Positions 22,420-34,400 of a DNA stretch of 64,000 nt are shown here, piece after piece. Numbering within the stretch: position 1 is the stretch's first letter; the number at the start of each line of letters is the position of its first letter. The position numbers and the translations under genes are program-made. The DNA is from Opisthorchis felineus (Eukaryota; Platyhelminthes; Trematoda; Opisthorchiida; Opisthorchiidae): assembly GCA_004794785.1 (NCBI GenBank), contig SJOL01007632.1, positions 52,973-116,972 of the forward strand, given 5' to 3'. A model generated the notes under the pieces. The model was not told where the DNA came from. It made no database searches and saw nothing but the letters and a program-made list of their open reading frames with translations.

Positions 22420-23079
22420 GTGGGGCTCACGTGTGAGGGATGTGGCAAGTGCTGCAAATCGAAAGCTGGCTTGGTAGCCTACCATCGAGTTCACAACAAT
22501 GAAAGTGTTGGTACGAACATGGTCGCCCAATTGGCCTGCACTGATTATTCCCGCCTTTTTCCGACGAAGATTGGCCTGAGTCAACAACGCCGGCACGTGC
22601 ACCCCACCCAGCATAATGCAGATAAGCTTGGCCGAGTGAAGTATTCCGGGGCCCGTTGGTCCCAACAAGAGTCACAATCGCTCTTGAGCCTGGCTAACAA
22701 TTTATATCCGTCTTGTGGCACGCAAACCACGCTGTTCGCGAGATTGGAGCAGTATTTTCCTGGTCAATCGGCTATCAGCATCAAAACCAGGTTACGGGTG
22801 CTTAACTGGCAAGCACAACAGGACGAATCATCATCTGGCGGCCCTGACCAAACTATCGGTCAAATAACGGCCTACTCGTCAGAAGCTGATGACTATAGCG
22901 TCTGGTTTAAACAAACCGTGGATTGCGCCGTGTCACTCTTGGAATCCCATGCTGACAATTCACTTGCTAGTGTTGACCTCCTGGCATTTGCCCGAGGGTT
23001 GCAGTCTGGCATCATGACACCGGAGCAAGTCCTGTCACTTCTGGAACTCCAGGCCTCCAGGACATTCCCACACATCTGA
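22420..23079 (+). pseudogene. R2-like ORF, zinc-finger and Myb part
   Basis: The frame begins within GLTCEGCGKCCKSKAGLVAY followed by HRVH, a C2H2-type finger. A second finger (ACTDYSRLFPTKIGLSQQRR then HVHP) has lost its second Cys and first His. Next comes a Myb-like helix-turn-helix, ARWSQQESQSLLSLANNLYP to SIKTRLRVLNWQ, with the spaced tryptophans. In R2 elements these domains bind the target DNA. The start codon at 22420 is a GTG in frame with upstream open sequence, so the native N terminus may lie upstream. The frame ends at TGA 23077-23079, premature for this family. Confidence 0.8.
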
Positions 23080-24361
23080 AAAACTGTATCCCGACGCCGT
23101 TGTCAGTTAGCCCATCGGATTCCGGTCAACCGAAAGCAGATCCGCCGAGCCAACTAAGCCGCAATCCAGACCCTATGCCACCAAAGGCGGAAAGATGCAG
23201 CGTCTGCTGCGCTCGATGGGTCATGGAAGGATCTATACAAAGGTAACTGCGGCCTACCTCTGAACGCCGAGCAGTACTGGAAATAGGTGCTCTCAGCTAC
23301 AAAACACGTGGATAGCCGGCCAAGTCGCGTAGTAGTACCATCTGATTGGAGCTTGATCGAGCCAATTACAGGAGAGGAAGTCGGTCGTACGATCCGTTTA
23401 ATGAGCAATTCGACCCCAGGCCTGGACAAGCTCACGCCCAGGATGCTCCGCCGGTTCAATGCTAACGCGCTTGCTGGGTATTTCAACTTACTCTTATTAT
23501 CTGGGGGTTGTCCCCCACATCTGTGTCGTACTCGTATTACCCTAGATCCAAAGGTCCCGAATCCGACTTCACCGGACCAGCTGAGACCGATCTACGTGTC
23601 ATCCATTCTTGTTCGATGCTTTCATAAGGTGCTTGCTGATCGCTGGAGTCGTAGATTGCAACTGCCCTCACTCCAGTCTGCATTTCTACATCGAGACGGT
23701 TGTTTGGAAGCTACATCGCTGTTACATGCCCTGCTTCGTCACTCTTCAGCGACTGCTTCTAACCTCAGCTTGCGTTTGTTGATATCTCGAAAGCGTTTGA
23801 TTCGGCTTCGCATGACACAATCGTCAGATCTGTCGAGGCGTTTGGAGCACCGTCACCTCTAGTTCGATACATCGCACAGTCCTATGAGAATTCTGTAGCA
23901 GTTTCCCCCAATTCCGAGGTCCACTGCCACAGAGGCGTGAGGTAAGGAGATCCACTCTTCCCATTATTGTTCATCATGGCAATGGATGACTTTTTGGATT
24001 GTCGATGCCGCAACTGGGATATCAGTTCTATGACACCCTAGTAGATGGTTTTGCCTTCGCTGATGACTGGGTCGTGTGTGCAGAAAGTCAAGCTCGCCTT
24101 AAGGAGAAGCTTGAAGCTGCTGCCTTTGAGTTGGGAAGAGCTGGTGTGAAGATAAACGCGCGAAAGACGAAAGCAATGGTGATTAGTGGGGACAGGAAAC
24201 ATCGGGCGACAGCAGCCTCAGTCAAACCTTTTTGATTCGCCGAGGAACTCATCACTCCTCTGGGTCCGACAGACTCCGTAATATATTTAAACACCCCCTT
24301 TACTTTCAAGGGGAAGGGGGTCTTTAACCACCTACAGCATCTGCTCAAACTGCTCGATGAG
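23080..24361 (+). pseudogene. R2-like reverse transcriptase, split over three frames
   Basis: RT begins with PSDWSLIEPITGEEVGRTIR and NSTPGLDKLTPRMLRRFN. A TAG at 23284-23286 sits where the family has Gln (W-K-Q). At about 23770 the reading frame shifts: AFVDISKAFDSASHDTIVRS, with the first catalytic Asp, is in frame 3, as is GVR-stop-GDPLFPLLFIMAMDD (stop TAA 23943-23945 in the conserved RQGDPL). Another shift near 23995 returns to frame 2, where FADD lies at 24056-24067 in GFAFADDWVVCAESQA. The FADD box is intact, so the loss came from indels and stops rather than catalytic change. Confidence 0.85.
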
Positions 24362-25491
24362 GTGACGCGTGCCCCGTTGAGGCCGAATCAAAGAATGGAG
24401 ATCACAACAAACTACCTGATACCGAGGCTGACAGATTCGCCCGTGCCCGGCCAAGTCCACCGAAACTTGCTCAAAAGGTTGGACAACTACTTCAGGCAAT
24501 CTGTTCGTGGCTGGCTACGTCTACCGAAGGACACCCCGATCAGCTACATCCACGCCGGTAAACAACATGGTGCACTTGGTATCCCAAGTATGAGTGCAAC
24601 TATTCCGATGCAGCGAAGAGCGCGTATGGAAAAGCTCTTTTCTACCCAGTGTCGAGTACTACGCCATGTAGTCAACGATTCCGCATTTGGCAAGATTGTT
24701 CGCGATCTCAGCCTTCCGATCCTAGTCCATGGTGCATGCGTAAACACCAAGGAAGAGCTGGTGGCCGCTTGGGGTGATAGTCTGCACAACAGCGTTGACG
24801 GTCTCGGTTTACGAGAGTTGGTCACTTCACCCCTTTCGAATCGATGGCTCGTATTTCCAGAACGAATGTTTCCTCGGATATTTATCCGCGGTATCCAGCT
24901 CCGATGCAACTTGCTCAGGACGAGAGTTAGAAGCGCTCGGCATGGTCATGGTGGCCAGACGATCTTATGTCGTGGAAACTGTGGCCAGCCGGAGAGTTTG
25001 GTGCATATTTTGCAGTCCTGCTGGATCACGCATGATGCCAGATGTGCTCGTCATATTCGGGTTGCAAGGGAACTCGCAAAGCGTCTCCGTCGCCTGTGAT
25101 ACACCGTCTTCGAGGAGTTGAGAGCACCTACTTCGACGTCCTTCATCAAGCCTGACCTAATCGCTGTTCGGGAGCGCCGAGCAACTTTGATAGACGTTAG
25201 CATAGTCTCGGATGGGCGCGGAGTGAATGTGTGGATAAGAAGAAGCAAAAGTTTGGTGCTGACGAATATTCCCTCGCCATAATCTCAGTCCTACGCGCAA
25301 TTGGTTGTGATGTCGACTTCTTGGTCCACCAACCGATGATCATCTCTTATCGAGGTATCTGCTTTCCTCAATCCGCCAAGGCTGTTATTGGACTGGGACT
25401 TCCTAAGTTCACAGTCAGTGACTTGTGTTTTCTTGCCATTGTGGGCTCCCTGCGTTCGTACGACACCTTTATGCGTGGTACATGGTGTTGA
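24362..25491 (+). pseudogene. R2-like thumb, CCHC knuckle and RLE endonuclease
   Basis: The thumb/linker (SVRGWLRLPKDTPISYIHAG then KQHGALGIPSMSATIPMQRR) is followed by the CCHC knuckle beginning at 24968 (CRGNCGQPESLVHILQSC). The restriction-like endonuclease follows: YTVFEELRAPTSTSFIKPDL, then RRATLIDVSIVSDGRGVNVW, giving the PD...D pattern of that nuclease fold. TGA at 25097-25099 replaces a Gly codon that copy 1 keeps as GGA. A frameshift near 25230 moves the last segment, IISVLRAIGCDVDFLVHQPM to GSLRSYDTFMRGTW, to frame 1, ending at TGA 25489-25491. Nuclease normally nicks the target to prime reverse transcription. Confidence 0.85.
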
Positions 25492-25827
25492 GTGCACATT
25501 CTTGCCATTGAATCTCACACCAGACCCAGTATGACGGACACTTTGTGCCTGATGTGCGAGTCTTGACTGTGCTAGCGCTTACCGCGCCTTGAGGAGCATT
25601 CAGCATTGTTTGTCCTTTCTTCGGTTGTTGATGTTTACATGCGTGTTTCCACACCAAAATTCTTACATACATTGGGATTCGTCTTATCTGACTGGAACTG
25701 TTGGTGGCATGACTTCGAAAGAGACGTTTCTCTCTTTTACATCATATTCTCCTGTAACACTTTCACATTCATCGCTTGCATTTAATTTTTATGTCTGTGA
25801 ACATGCTCTTCAAAAATAAACGGTAAA

Positions 25828-27480
25828 GCCAGAGTAAGTGACGAATTCAGGCGTATAAGCCGTAGGTTGGATGAGACATGGAGCATCAGTTTTTCCGTAC
25901 ACGATATGATAAAGACTATTAGTTCTGAAGAGGATGGATAACCGCGAGACGGCATTCTGGCGTTTCAAGTGTCAGTAAGGTTTCAAGTTTGGAAGAATCG
26001 ACTACTCGTTTTTTGGTCGTCTAACTCATCTTGTATTGCAATTACTAGATACGTTTCCTGGCTAGTGTTGTTTTACTGCCTTTCTCACGTTCAAACCCTT
26101 CCCTTGCTTGAACGCACTGTTTTCTGCGTGGATTCGATACTCACCAGCAATCTCTCATGAACGTTTTTGCTTGTGCATTTAGGGTGGCGGAAGCCGCTGG
26201 GCGATAGGAACAAACCCGACCCGGGAAGCTTGGGCGAAATCCCTAATCCTGTGTATCAATCCGTGACTCCGTTACCCTTGACATGTCAAACCAATTAGAC
26301 GAACGTTCTATGCGCGTCCTTCAACCACTTGTTTTACCACGTACTGTGCGTGCACGTGTTATACACAGGGCCTCCCTTTTTTTGATCCGTAAGTAAGTAT
26401 TGCTGATGTACAACCTTGCTTAATGGGCTTTGGCTCATGGGCTTTATTTCTGTTTTCCATCTGCAGAAATATTTGTAAACTCCTGCCTTCGGAGAATCAC
26501 TTTCTGTTGGTGCTTCCATATTGTGCATACTACACACTATTCCAGTCACTATTTCAGATAGATTTGCCGTTCTCTCTGGGTTTTCTTTGGAGTTCCATCA
26601 ATTCGTGCAACAATTTAGACACAATTTGAGGTTTGTGTCCCTTTCATATACGTATTTTCGTACGTGCAATACCGCATTTTATTGATAAATCTCATAAATT
26701 CTTGGCTTATGATTTCTCGCATCACTCAGTTAGGCTTCCTCGAATACGTCAACTAGTTCTACAGTTGCTATGTATTTTATGTTTCTGTCATCCATTGGTT
26801 ATCGGCATTCCTGTCTGCTATAGGTGGGAAGAGTGTGGTCCTAAAAATGTGTTAGCAATGTAGACGCGTTTCACCCTCCTTGGGGTCTATCGATGAAATT
26901 CTGCGCATATTAATGTTTGGATGATGACCGGCTGTATTAGATGTACAAGTGGCGATTGTATTATGGTAACTGGGATGGGACTGGGGAGTGTGGGATCGAT
27001 TAAAATCTTGAATGACTATTCTATGGTTTGTTCCAGAGACCATATTTTAAAAGTAAACGATATCTGACCTGCAGAAGTGACCTACAAGATGTAGGAATAT
27101 GCAAGCCACTTTCATCTAAGGGCCGGTGCTAATCAGTTTACTTGAATTATTCGGCAAAAGGTGTGGTTGACCTGAACGTGAAATTCTAAAAGTAAATAAT
27201 TTAATTTACCACGCATACAATCATATAGAAAGGGAGGAGAATGTTACGATTTGGGTCTCCGCCCATTTGCACTAGTGTCAGAAATCATGCATGGAAATCG
27301 GAACCACCCAGGAACTGTTTCCCAATTAAGTTGTATGTACAATCATATTTCCCATCCTCATGTTTTTGTGCTGCGTGAGCAGGCATAGGCTTATCAACTT
27401 ACTCAGCCCAATAGTGCTGGAGGCAAACGTTGTCCAATCACGTCCATCGTGGGTGTGCAACCTCTCCTGTAATAAAGAGA
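25828..27480. other. unassigned spacer upstream of the GPCR
   Basis: No domains recognised. Pyrimidine-rich plus-strand stretches at 26420-26660 give chance hydrophobic frames. A TGA at 27481-27483 closes the GPCR frame upstream. Confidence 0.35.
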
Positions 27481-27522
27481 TGAACTGGGGTAAACAGGCA
27501 TGTACATTGGAACTTGGTACAA

Positions 27523-28458
27523 ATGGATCAGGCTGCATTTGTTGTGCGACTGCTAATTTCCAACCTTGGTTTTGTTGGAACACTGTTGAACACAGTTCAG
27601 TTGTACGTCCTCTGTCAATGCAAAATGAGTTCACGCATTACCACACTCCTACTTCGAACTCAAAGTGTGATCGATGCATACACTTGTTTGATGATATTCA
27701 TATCCAAGCTTGCTGGATCAGAAATTGACACAGGTCTGCCTGTGCTGGACAAGGCCCTCTGCTATCTCTGGTACAAAGATAATTTGTTCTGGTTAGGAGT
27801 TGTGGCTAGTGTACAAAATTTGACATGCATATCATTCGATCGGTTCTATGCCGTTTGTTACCCAAGTCAATATAAAATGCGCCAGATGCAACTGATTATC
27901 GGATGCTACTGTTACGAAGTGGGGATGACTTTGTTCTTGTTTATCCCCAATTTCTTCCTGCGCCGATACGAAACGAATCAATGACACTCCCAATTCGCTT
28001 TCGATGGTCCAACCCTCAGACGTTTCTTTGAAGTACAGGCTTATCTGTGGACGCTCTTGAACTACATGCTACCTGCGTTCATTATGATCAGTTCTCATGC
28101 TTATGTCATCCATGTGTTGCGTCGTCCAACTACTGGCCAACAATGTAGTCAGTATGTTCGGAGTAATGTTAAACGGTTGATCCTAACGACGTCAATGATG
28201 GCAGGTTTACTACTGGTGCTTCATTTATACGAAGCCATCAAATATATTTTGGGTAACTCGGGCATGGTCCCGTATGCATCGGGTTCTGTGCTCCAACAGG
28301 TTGGCATCCTACTCATCACACTAAGTGCTACCTTGAACCCGTGTGTGTTGGTGGCCACGTCTCATAGAGTACGTAGGCAGGTGAGCAGAACTATTTTGCA
28401 TCTTGATGTTATCAACAGCAGTACATCTGCAACGGATAACCTAAAACTTTCGCCTTGA
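27523..28458 (+). pseudogene. rhodopsin-type GPCR, flatworm orphan-like, with one in-frame TGA
   Basis: Intronless frame of 311 codons encoding a seven-helix receptor in the plasma membrane. Helices: TM1 LLISNLGFVGTLLNTVQLY; TM2 with TLLLRTQSVIDAYTCLMIFI; TM3 with NLFWLGVVASVQNLTCISF ending in D106-R107-F108 (a DRY variant); TM4 LIIGCYCYEVGMTLFLFIP; TM5 YLWTLLNYMLPAFIMISSHA; TM6 LTTSMMAGLLLVLHLYEAI; TM7 with N272-P273-C274-V275-L276 (an NPxxY variant lacking Tyr). C80 is the conserved TM3 cysteine. The TRTQS-type TM2 start and these variants resemble flatworm-specific rhodopsin orphans (PROF1-like), an inference. TGA at codon 154 (27982-27984) lies in extracellular loop 2; the same frame is then open to the natural stop. 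ATG at 27523 is the first Met after an upstream in-frame TGA. Either a young pseudogene, a sequencing error or recoding. Confidence 0.85.
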
Positions 28459-31400
28459 CTCCTGGAGACACAAAGTGCTGCTTAATCAAAGCATGTTGTA
28501 AGAGTTCCTTCATTGTCAGAATCGTTTCTCTGATATAATTACAAGCCACTTGATATAAAATCACATCTATTTATTGAGCCCCATTTGTGCTGATCAGTCA
28601 AAGGGTACTAACATACCAGAGGCTTTTCTAAACGTGTGGCTCGCCATGACCCAAATACAGTTGCTACGATGGAGCAATATCACCACTGGGGATGACTTCT
28701 CAGCGGGCTGTTACTTATGGGGGCCCATCTGACAAGTTTTGTTATTATGAGCTCTCTAAAGGAAGGTATCGAATCATGTTCATAAGAAGATTGCTGCGAA
28801 AGTCTCAGCAGGTAAACGTGAGGGTAAACCTTGAAAGACCACCAAAAATTAAAATTGTCTTAAGTAAAAACTTCACACGTAGTATTTGGTGCCTAGAAAG
28901 GCCCCCATGCATGATTTCTACAAGGAACACAGTGGTTTCCGGCCAAAAGGTAATCAAGGTGATTAAATAGTATTCCACTGAATCTTAAAGTACGCTGAAA
29001 GAACGAATAAGGGAGTCCCTCTGTAGCTGATGAATGCAAAATAGGGAGAACAAATCCACTTGCGACTTCAGACATATTTTAGCAAACCTCAAAATAAGAT
29101 AAATACAGTATTTGCAGTCTGGCAGTGTGACGTGTCGTTTGTCAAATTTGGGTGAATCTGTACACATTGTCAGTAGAAGTTCGCCGAGATAGCTGTCTCG
29201 GTCACTTCACTACGGATGAACTGGGAATAACCATCTTATTGTCAGGTCGGATCACAATCCAGAGGTTTTCAACTTAGTCCGTTACGTTTGCACCACTCGG
29301 TAACAGTTGGCACAGTGGGGAATGCAAAGGATCGCACTCGCCAGTCCTGCACGCTTTGAAGCAATTTGCCTAGCTGTAGATCCACCTGTGTTCTCTCATG
29401 CTTAATTTTTTGGCACTGGAGTAACTGAGTACCTGTCGATGAGCACCTACTACAGAGCAGTGTAAGCTTGAGCACAGACCTTTTACAGCGGTAGTCAAAC
29501 GTTTCGATGAGTGACTGGGAAACGTAATAGAAATATACATTTACCTTACTTTTTATCCACTTCCCAACAGCATTCACTGCTCATCACCATAGCTGACCTC
29601 GCGCTCTGAGCCAGCGGACAGTCTCATGCGTTGCGAATGTTATACTAGGTCCCATTGCTCACGCCGTGTTCTTGATCATCGGGTTGTATCAACCAGCAAG
29701 ACAGTTGAAATTTCAGTGGGTGGAAACCCTGTAACCTGGTGTGACCTCCAGTAATAAAGGCTCCAAGAAATCGCTAACTCCTTCCAAAGCTGGTAGACGA
29801 TATGCGAGTGAACTCTCCTTTTCCTTGGCTGAGGTTTTGAATATTTTGTCAGCTAATTCCGAAAAGAAAACATGATTTTCTCTCGACTCTTACAGTTTGC
29901 AAAGCGTTTTATTGTTAAGGGAAAAGAGATAACACACAAAAGAAATACTGTTTCAAACGCGACAGGCGTAGGTGCAGTGATCTCCTAACGTGTACAGTAT
30001 TGTCAGTTGGGTACAGACTCGCACGAGGAGACCGGTCTCCAGAAAACAAAAGACATTCTTTATTTGGCGTCTACCCGGCTGTATCGTACATTTCCGGATA
30101 AGAATAACAAAATATGGTGTACTATGCTCACCTCTGTTTATCTACTGTACCATATGGCAAGATGATCTAGTGATTCGCTAAAAAGAATCTGAAGGCTTGC
30201 AGAAAACTGAACGGCATGGAATGGTTCATTGGCACGGTAGTCTTGCAAAAGATCACAAGAAAAAAGTTAACAGATCCCGAAAGTGTGACGGATAATACCC
30301 GGTTATTGATAAGGTGAAAAAATGTGGACTTCGAAGTTTTACAAAAGAAAGCAGGCTGGGCAGTACTTAAGGAGCTTTTTCAAACACATTTATCCTGTGC
30401 TTTGTTTAATCCAATTTAGTGATATGGTGATTTTCTCCAACGATAGAAACGTACTTTGAGTGAAACTACGTCCCGTCGAGCTAAGTTCTCTTCCCCGAAA
30501 TTGAGTACGAATTAACAGAACCAAGGACTCAACCAAAGTGAATTTTTTACTGTGAAACAGGAGTTGCCTTGGTCAAAACAGCTCCAAAATAGAAAAAGTG
30601 TTTTTCAAGATCTATCTGGAAGTAATTCTGAATTGCAGCGGCTGAGTTTCCATCTGTCTGGTAGATAGCACAGTTAGGGGAAACGCTTCACTAACCAACC
30701 ATTATTCCAACAGAATCAGTGGTGTATTAGTAGGGCGAAGTTCCGGATTTGTCCGGTTTCAAATGTATACTAACACTGCAAGACTGTGTTTGAAGCTTTT
30801 TTTGAAAAATTTCGTCTTTTGTGACGTCATCAAAACAGATTATGTATTCAGACACACCTGAATAAAAGAAGGGTTTATCAGAAATAACCTGAAATTCCAC
30901 TCAACATTAGTTTACTCTCGATTTTTGGGAATAAGGTGACAGTATCAAGACCCTTATCCATTGTCTCAACACCACTAGCTCCTATGAAAAAAGACTTAAC
31001 AGTGACATGAGCTTCAGTATGAAGAGGAGAGAAACACCGAATGCATACAACGCAGAACAAACGCGAAACACACGAAAATAAGTTAGATTCTCAACAACGG
31101 AATAATGGCTTAGAAGATTCTCATAGATACGAATAACTAACTACTTTTAAGGACCCTTTTTCTATGTGATACCCTTCAGTGGATCACTGACTGATATGAA
31201 GACCCAATACTTTTGACGGGGTGGTCAGTCTTGAAGAAGGGCTTCCACCGAAACTTATCGGATGATGTGTAACATGCAAAATCCGGTCCATTTTGCAATC
31301 CGGTACATATGAGTGGTGTTTCAGCTGATTATTGTCTGGGTGTGCAGTGACAAAAACGAGATAATTTGGTACTGCAATCTGTTTCTAATAGTGAATAAAA

Positions 31401-34400
31401 TGGAATCGCGGAGTCTTTCTAATATATACACTGTTGATTTTGATGTTACTTAATTTTTCGGATGGCGTGTATACAGTATGTAAACAATCAGCAACTCAAC
31501 AATTAAGGGATGAGAAATTTGGCGCCCGGTACTCAAGTTCTCATGGTTTATTTCTAACTAGCGAGTGTCTAAATGAATAACAGGGGAACCTTACTCGATT
31601 GCCACCCATGGATCACCAACGGCGATAATTTCGTGTTGCCAGCTGTATCCACATCGGAATTTTTGCTTTGTATGCAGGTTGATAAAAGTTATGATGTTTT
31701 CCTTAAACCTCCTTCCGGTAATGATTACCAGAGAAGAGCGATTATGCCGAAACATCACTGTTGAGAATGGATACATGGTCATTCTTAGATTTGCGGAAGT
31801 TTGTCTTCCCAAAGGAAGTGGTTGCCAGTTTCTCTATTAATCAGCTTCATTTCACTGTGGAAGAGGAAACCGCAATTCCTAGACTAACACACTACTCATT
31901 AGGTCATAAAAGAGGAATTTGCCTGGAATCAGTAAAAACCAACTACGTATGCAAATAAGAGTAGTTGGCAAATTACAGTTCCATTCCAGATCTTTGGTAT
32001 GAAGTTCTGATGGTATAAAAATCTCAAATATTGCACTGGGTAGTAAGTAAGATCTCCCCTTTCAGTGCAAGCTTTAACGGTTCATTTTTATTACTGAGAT
32101 ACGTTGGCAGTACGGAAATGCTAAAAGTCATTGAAGAATAGAGAGACTGGCGAAAGCTTCTCACTTATGCGACAATACCCTGCAAAAAACCTTGCCAACT
32201 AAACAGTTGTGTGCACTCTGACATTCCAGCAACTGCGAGTCATCTGTTGTAAGGAGACAACCCTACAACATGTTGGATAAAACTTCCTTGCTCATCGGGA
32301 TATTGTACGAAATGAGGGTACACAATTTCAGTGTATCTGCCCAGCTAGGCTCAGGTAGAAACGTTAACGCAACGATTAATTTATTATGTTTCACGGATAC
32401 TTCCAAGCAAGATCATCATTATTTGCGCTAAGCATTCGTCGATTTCTGGACAGTCTAAGTTTGTATTGTGTCCACCTTAGAATCATGCATATTTAAGCCC
32501 GAGAAGCTGTTGCAATAACTCTGGTAACCCCCCAATAACTGTTTGTCGCGTTAGCTGGATTGATTTTATTATGTTCTCAAAGAATCGATGAAAAACCCGA
32601 AACGCTTCGTTATTGGTACGGTTAAGTTCTAAAGTGATGAAGACCGCCAGTATGGCATCCAGTGAGACTTGTTGAGGGAATGCTATCTTTAGGATGATGG
32701 GCAAAAAGAGAAGTATTCACCTCCAAAAGATATTTCCTTGAGAAGACAAAACAGTGAAATTAGCTGTGATTGACGCATCCCATTATCTTCACAGCATTGA
32801 GCGATTCATCAGTCTTCCAAAGCTTCAGACTTGAATATATTGGCTTCAACGAATGCGCCTCTTAATGTGGAAGCCTCCTATAATAAATAAAATAAAATAT
32901 GCATAATAACTAGGCTTTTGAGAGCAATCTTACAGTTATGAAATACGTATTCTGTTTCCGGAAAATCTAGCAATATATGGGTGACCTTGTATACCCCGCA
33001 GTGGGGAAAAGGGGCTGAAAAACATTCATCTCAAATGCAGCGGTCAAAATTTCATCAATTCCTATTCGCAGACTTCCTGTAAATTAGCAAAATATGACAG
33101 CAATTTGTTAGGTAGCCTTTTCCGCTAACATGATTTTGGGTGACCTCCGTATCGACTCAACATTTGACACTATTCAATATTAACAATTCACTGAATTTCA
33201 CCTTGGGATGAAATTTGAAAAATCCTAATAGTGTTGACTTCACCAGTCCTCATCTCATCTAACAAAGCGTTAAAGCAAGCACTTGGTCAGAGTATTGTTA
33301 GGCTTCTTTACTACGACCGGGAAAATGAAACACTTTGGTCTCGGGGAGTTGTATCGCTCTGTGAAACGGTTTCTCTATGGCTGTCTTCATAAAATGGTAT
33401 TTTCGCGTTTATCAATGCGCTTTTTACGGGTCTTCTTCAAATGTCAGACTCAGGTGTGATGCTGTTCATCATATTCTTTGTGGCAAAATCTCGGGGTGGT
33501 CCTACTTTATATCTTAAGTAAAGACAGACGATTCAAGCAACCAGCCACTGGTTTGTTCTTTTGAGGGGGATTTTTCGACGGGACAACCGCGCACATTCTG
33601 TAAAAGTTTCTGTGCGATCAACACACGCAATAAGTTAAGCAACTTCTGTGCTTCCAGGCAATGTTTAGAGAAAAATACTCCGCGGTTTAACATTGGAATC
33701 AAGCTCTCAGAAAATTGTTTTGGTTCTGCCTATCGATTCTTAAAATGCCTTCAGTTTAATCAGCTTAGGAGATTTACCGCGATCATCTGCCCGAACCATT
33801 TGCCAATTTTGGATAGCATTGAACATAGTTGTACCAAGAGGACCTGCTTCAGGTGGACTAATTCACCGTCAGAATTTCCAGATCTAGGCTTAACAGCTAC
33901 ACGCAAACTGACTGAGTTGTACCGAAGCGCAACAGACTACGCTTTATAGATTCCCTTGGTGCTACTATCGTCACTTGCGCAAGTTGCATCATACTTTTTG
34001 CCTCCTGGATGCTTATCAGTACCAGAAACTAGGTAAAAGCTGTTTATCAAAATGGAAGAAACCGTGGTTTTCCAGTCGGTATTGGCATCAAATTGTGGTA
34101 AAATCAAATTTCATATTTCTACCATTTTTTCTGGAAGAAGGCATTTCACCGAAAGCGCAGATCAGCTCTGAATGAAAGTCCTTATCGTCAGTAGGTAATG
34201 AGTTGAGGCGAGCAGAAGAAATTAAGTAACATACGACTGTATCACTTAGAACGTCCATCACAGACCACGAAGTTGCTGCCACCTCTATGCTAGGAATTAA
34301 ATAATATTTGTGCCCGTTACTCGAAACAAAAGGTCCACGGTTAGATAGTCTAAGTGACCAAAATAACCTGGAATAAGTATGTATTACAGGATTCACTTTC

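Larger units (their letters stand above)
22190..25827 (+). mobile_element. near full-length R2-like LINE (copy 2), inactivated
   Basis: Single-ORF LINE of the R2 clade type, in order: N-terminal zinc-finger region, Myb-like DNA-binding domain, reverse transcriptase, CCHC knuckle and restriction-like endonuclease, then a 3' UTR ending near CTTCAAAAATAAACGG. The region 22190-22419 before the first Met is GC-richer and probably 5' leader, but the true 5' end is not fixed. The retained domain order means it would cut and prime reverse transcription at a chromosomal target. Stops at 23077, 23284, 23943 and 25097 and frameshifts near 23770, 23995, 24235 and 25230 kill it. No ribosomal DNA is seen at its 3' flank. 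Confidence 0.85.

Noticed and set aside
1..25827. Segmental tandem duplication linking the two R2-like copies
   Set aside because: Sequence after the two 3' ends (946 on and 25828 on) is unrelated, and the other repeated block in the interval is inverted, so these are independent insertions.
29025..29060. CTGATGA followed after 14 nt by GAACA on the plus strand
   Set aside because: The last block is not GAAAC and the 14 nt cannot pair; chance.
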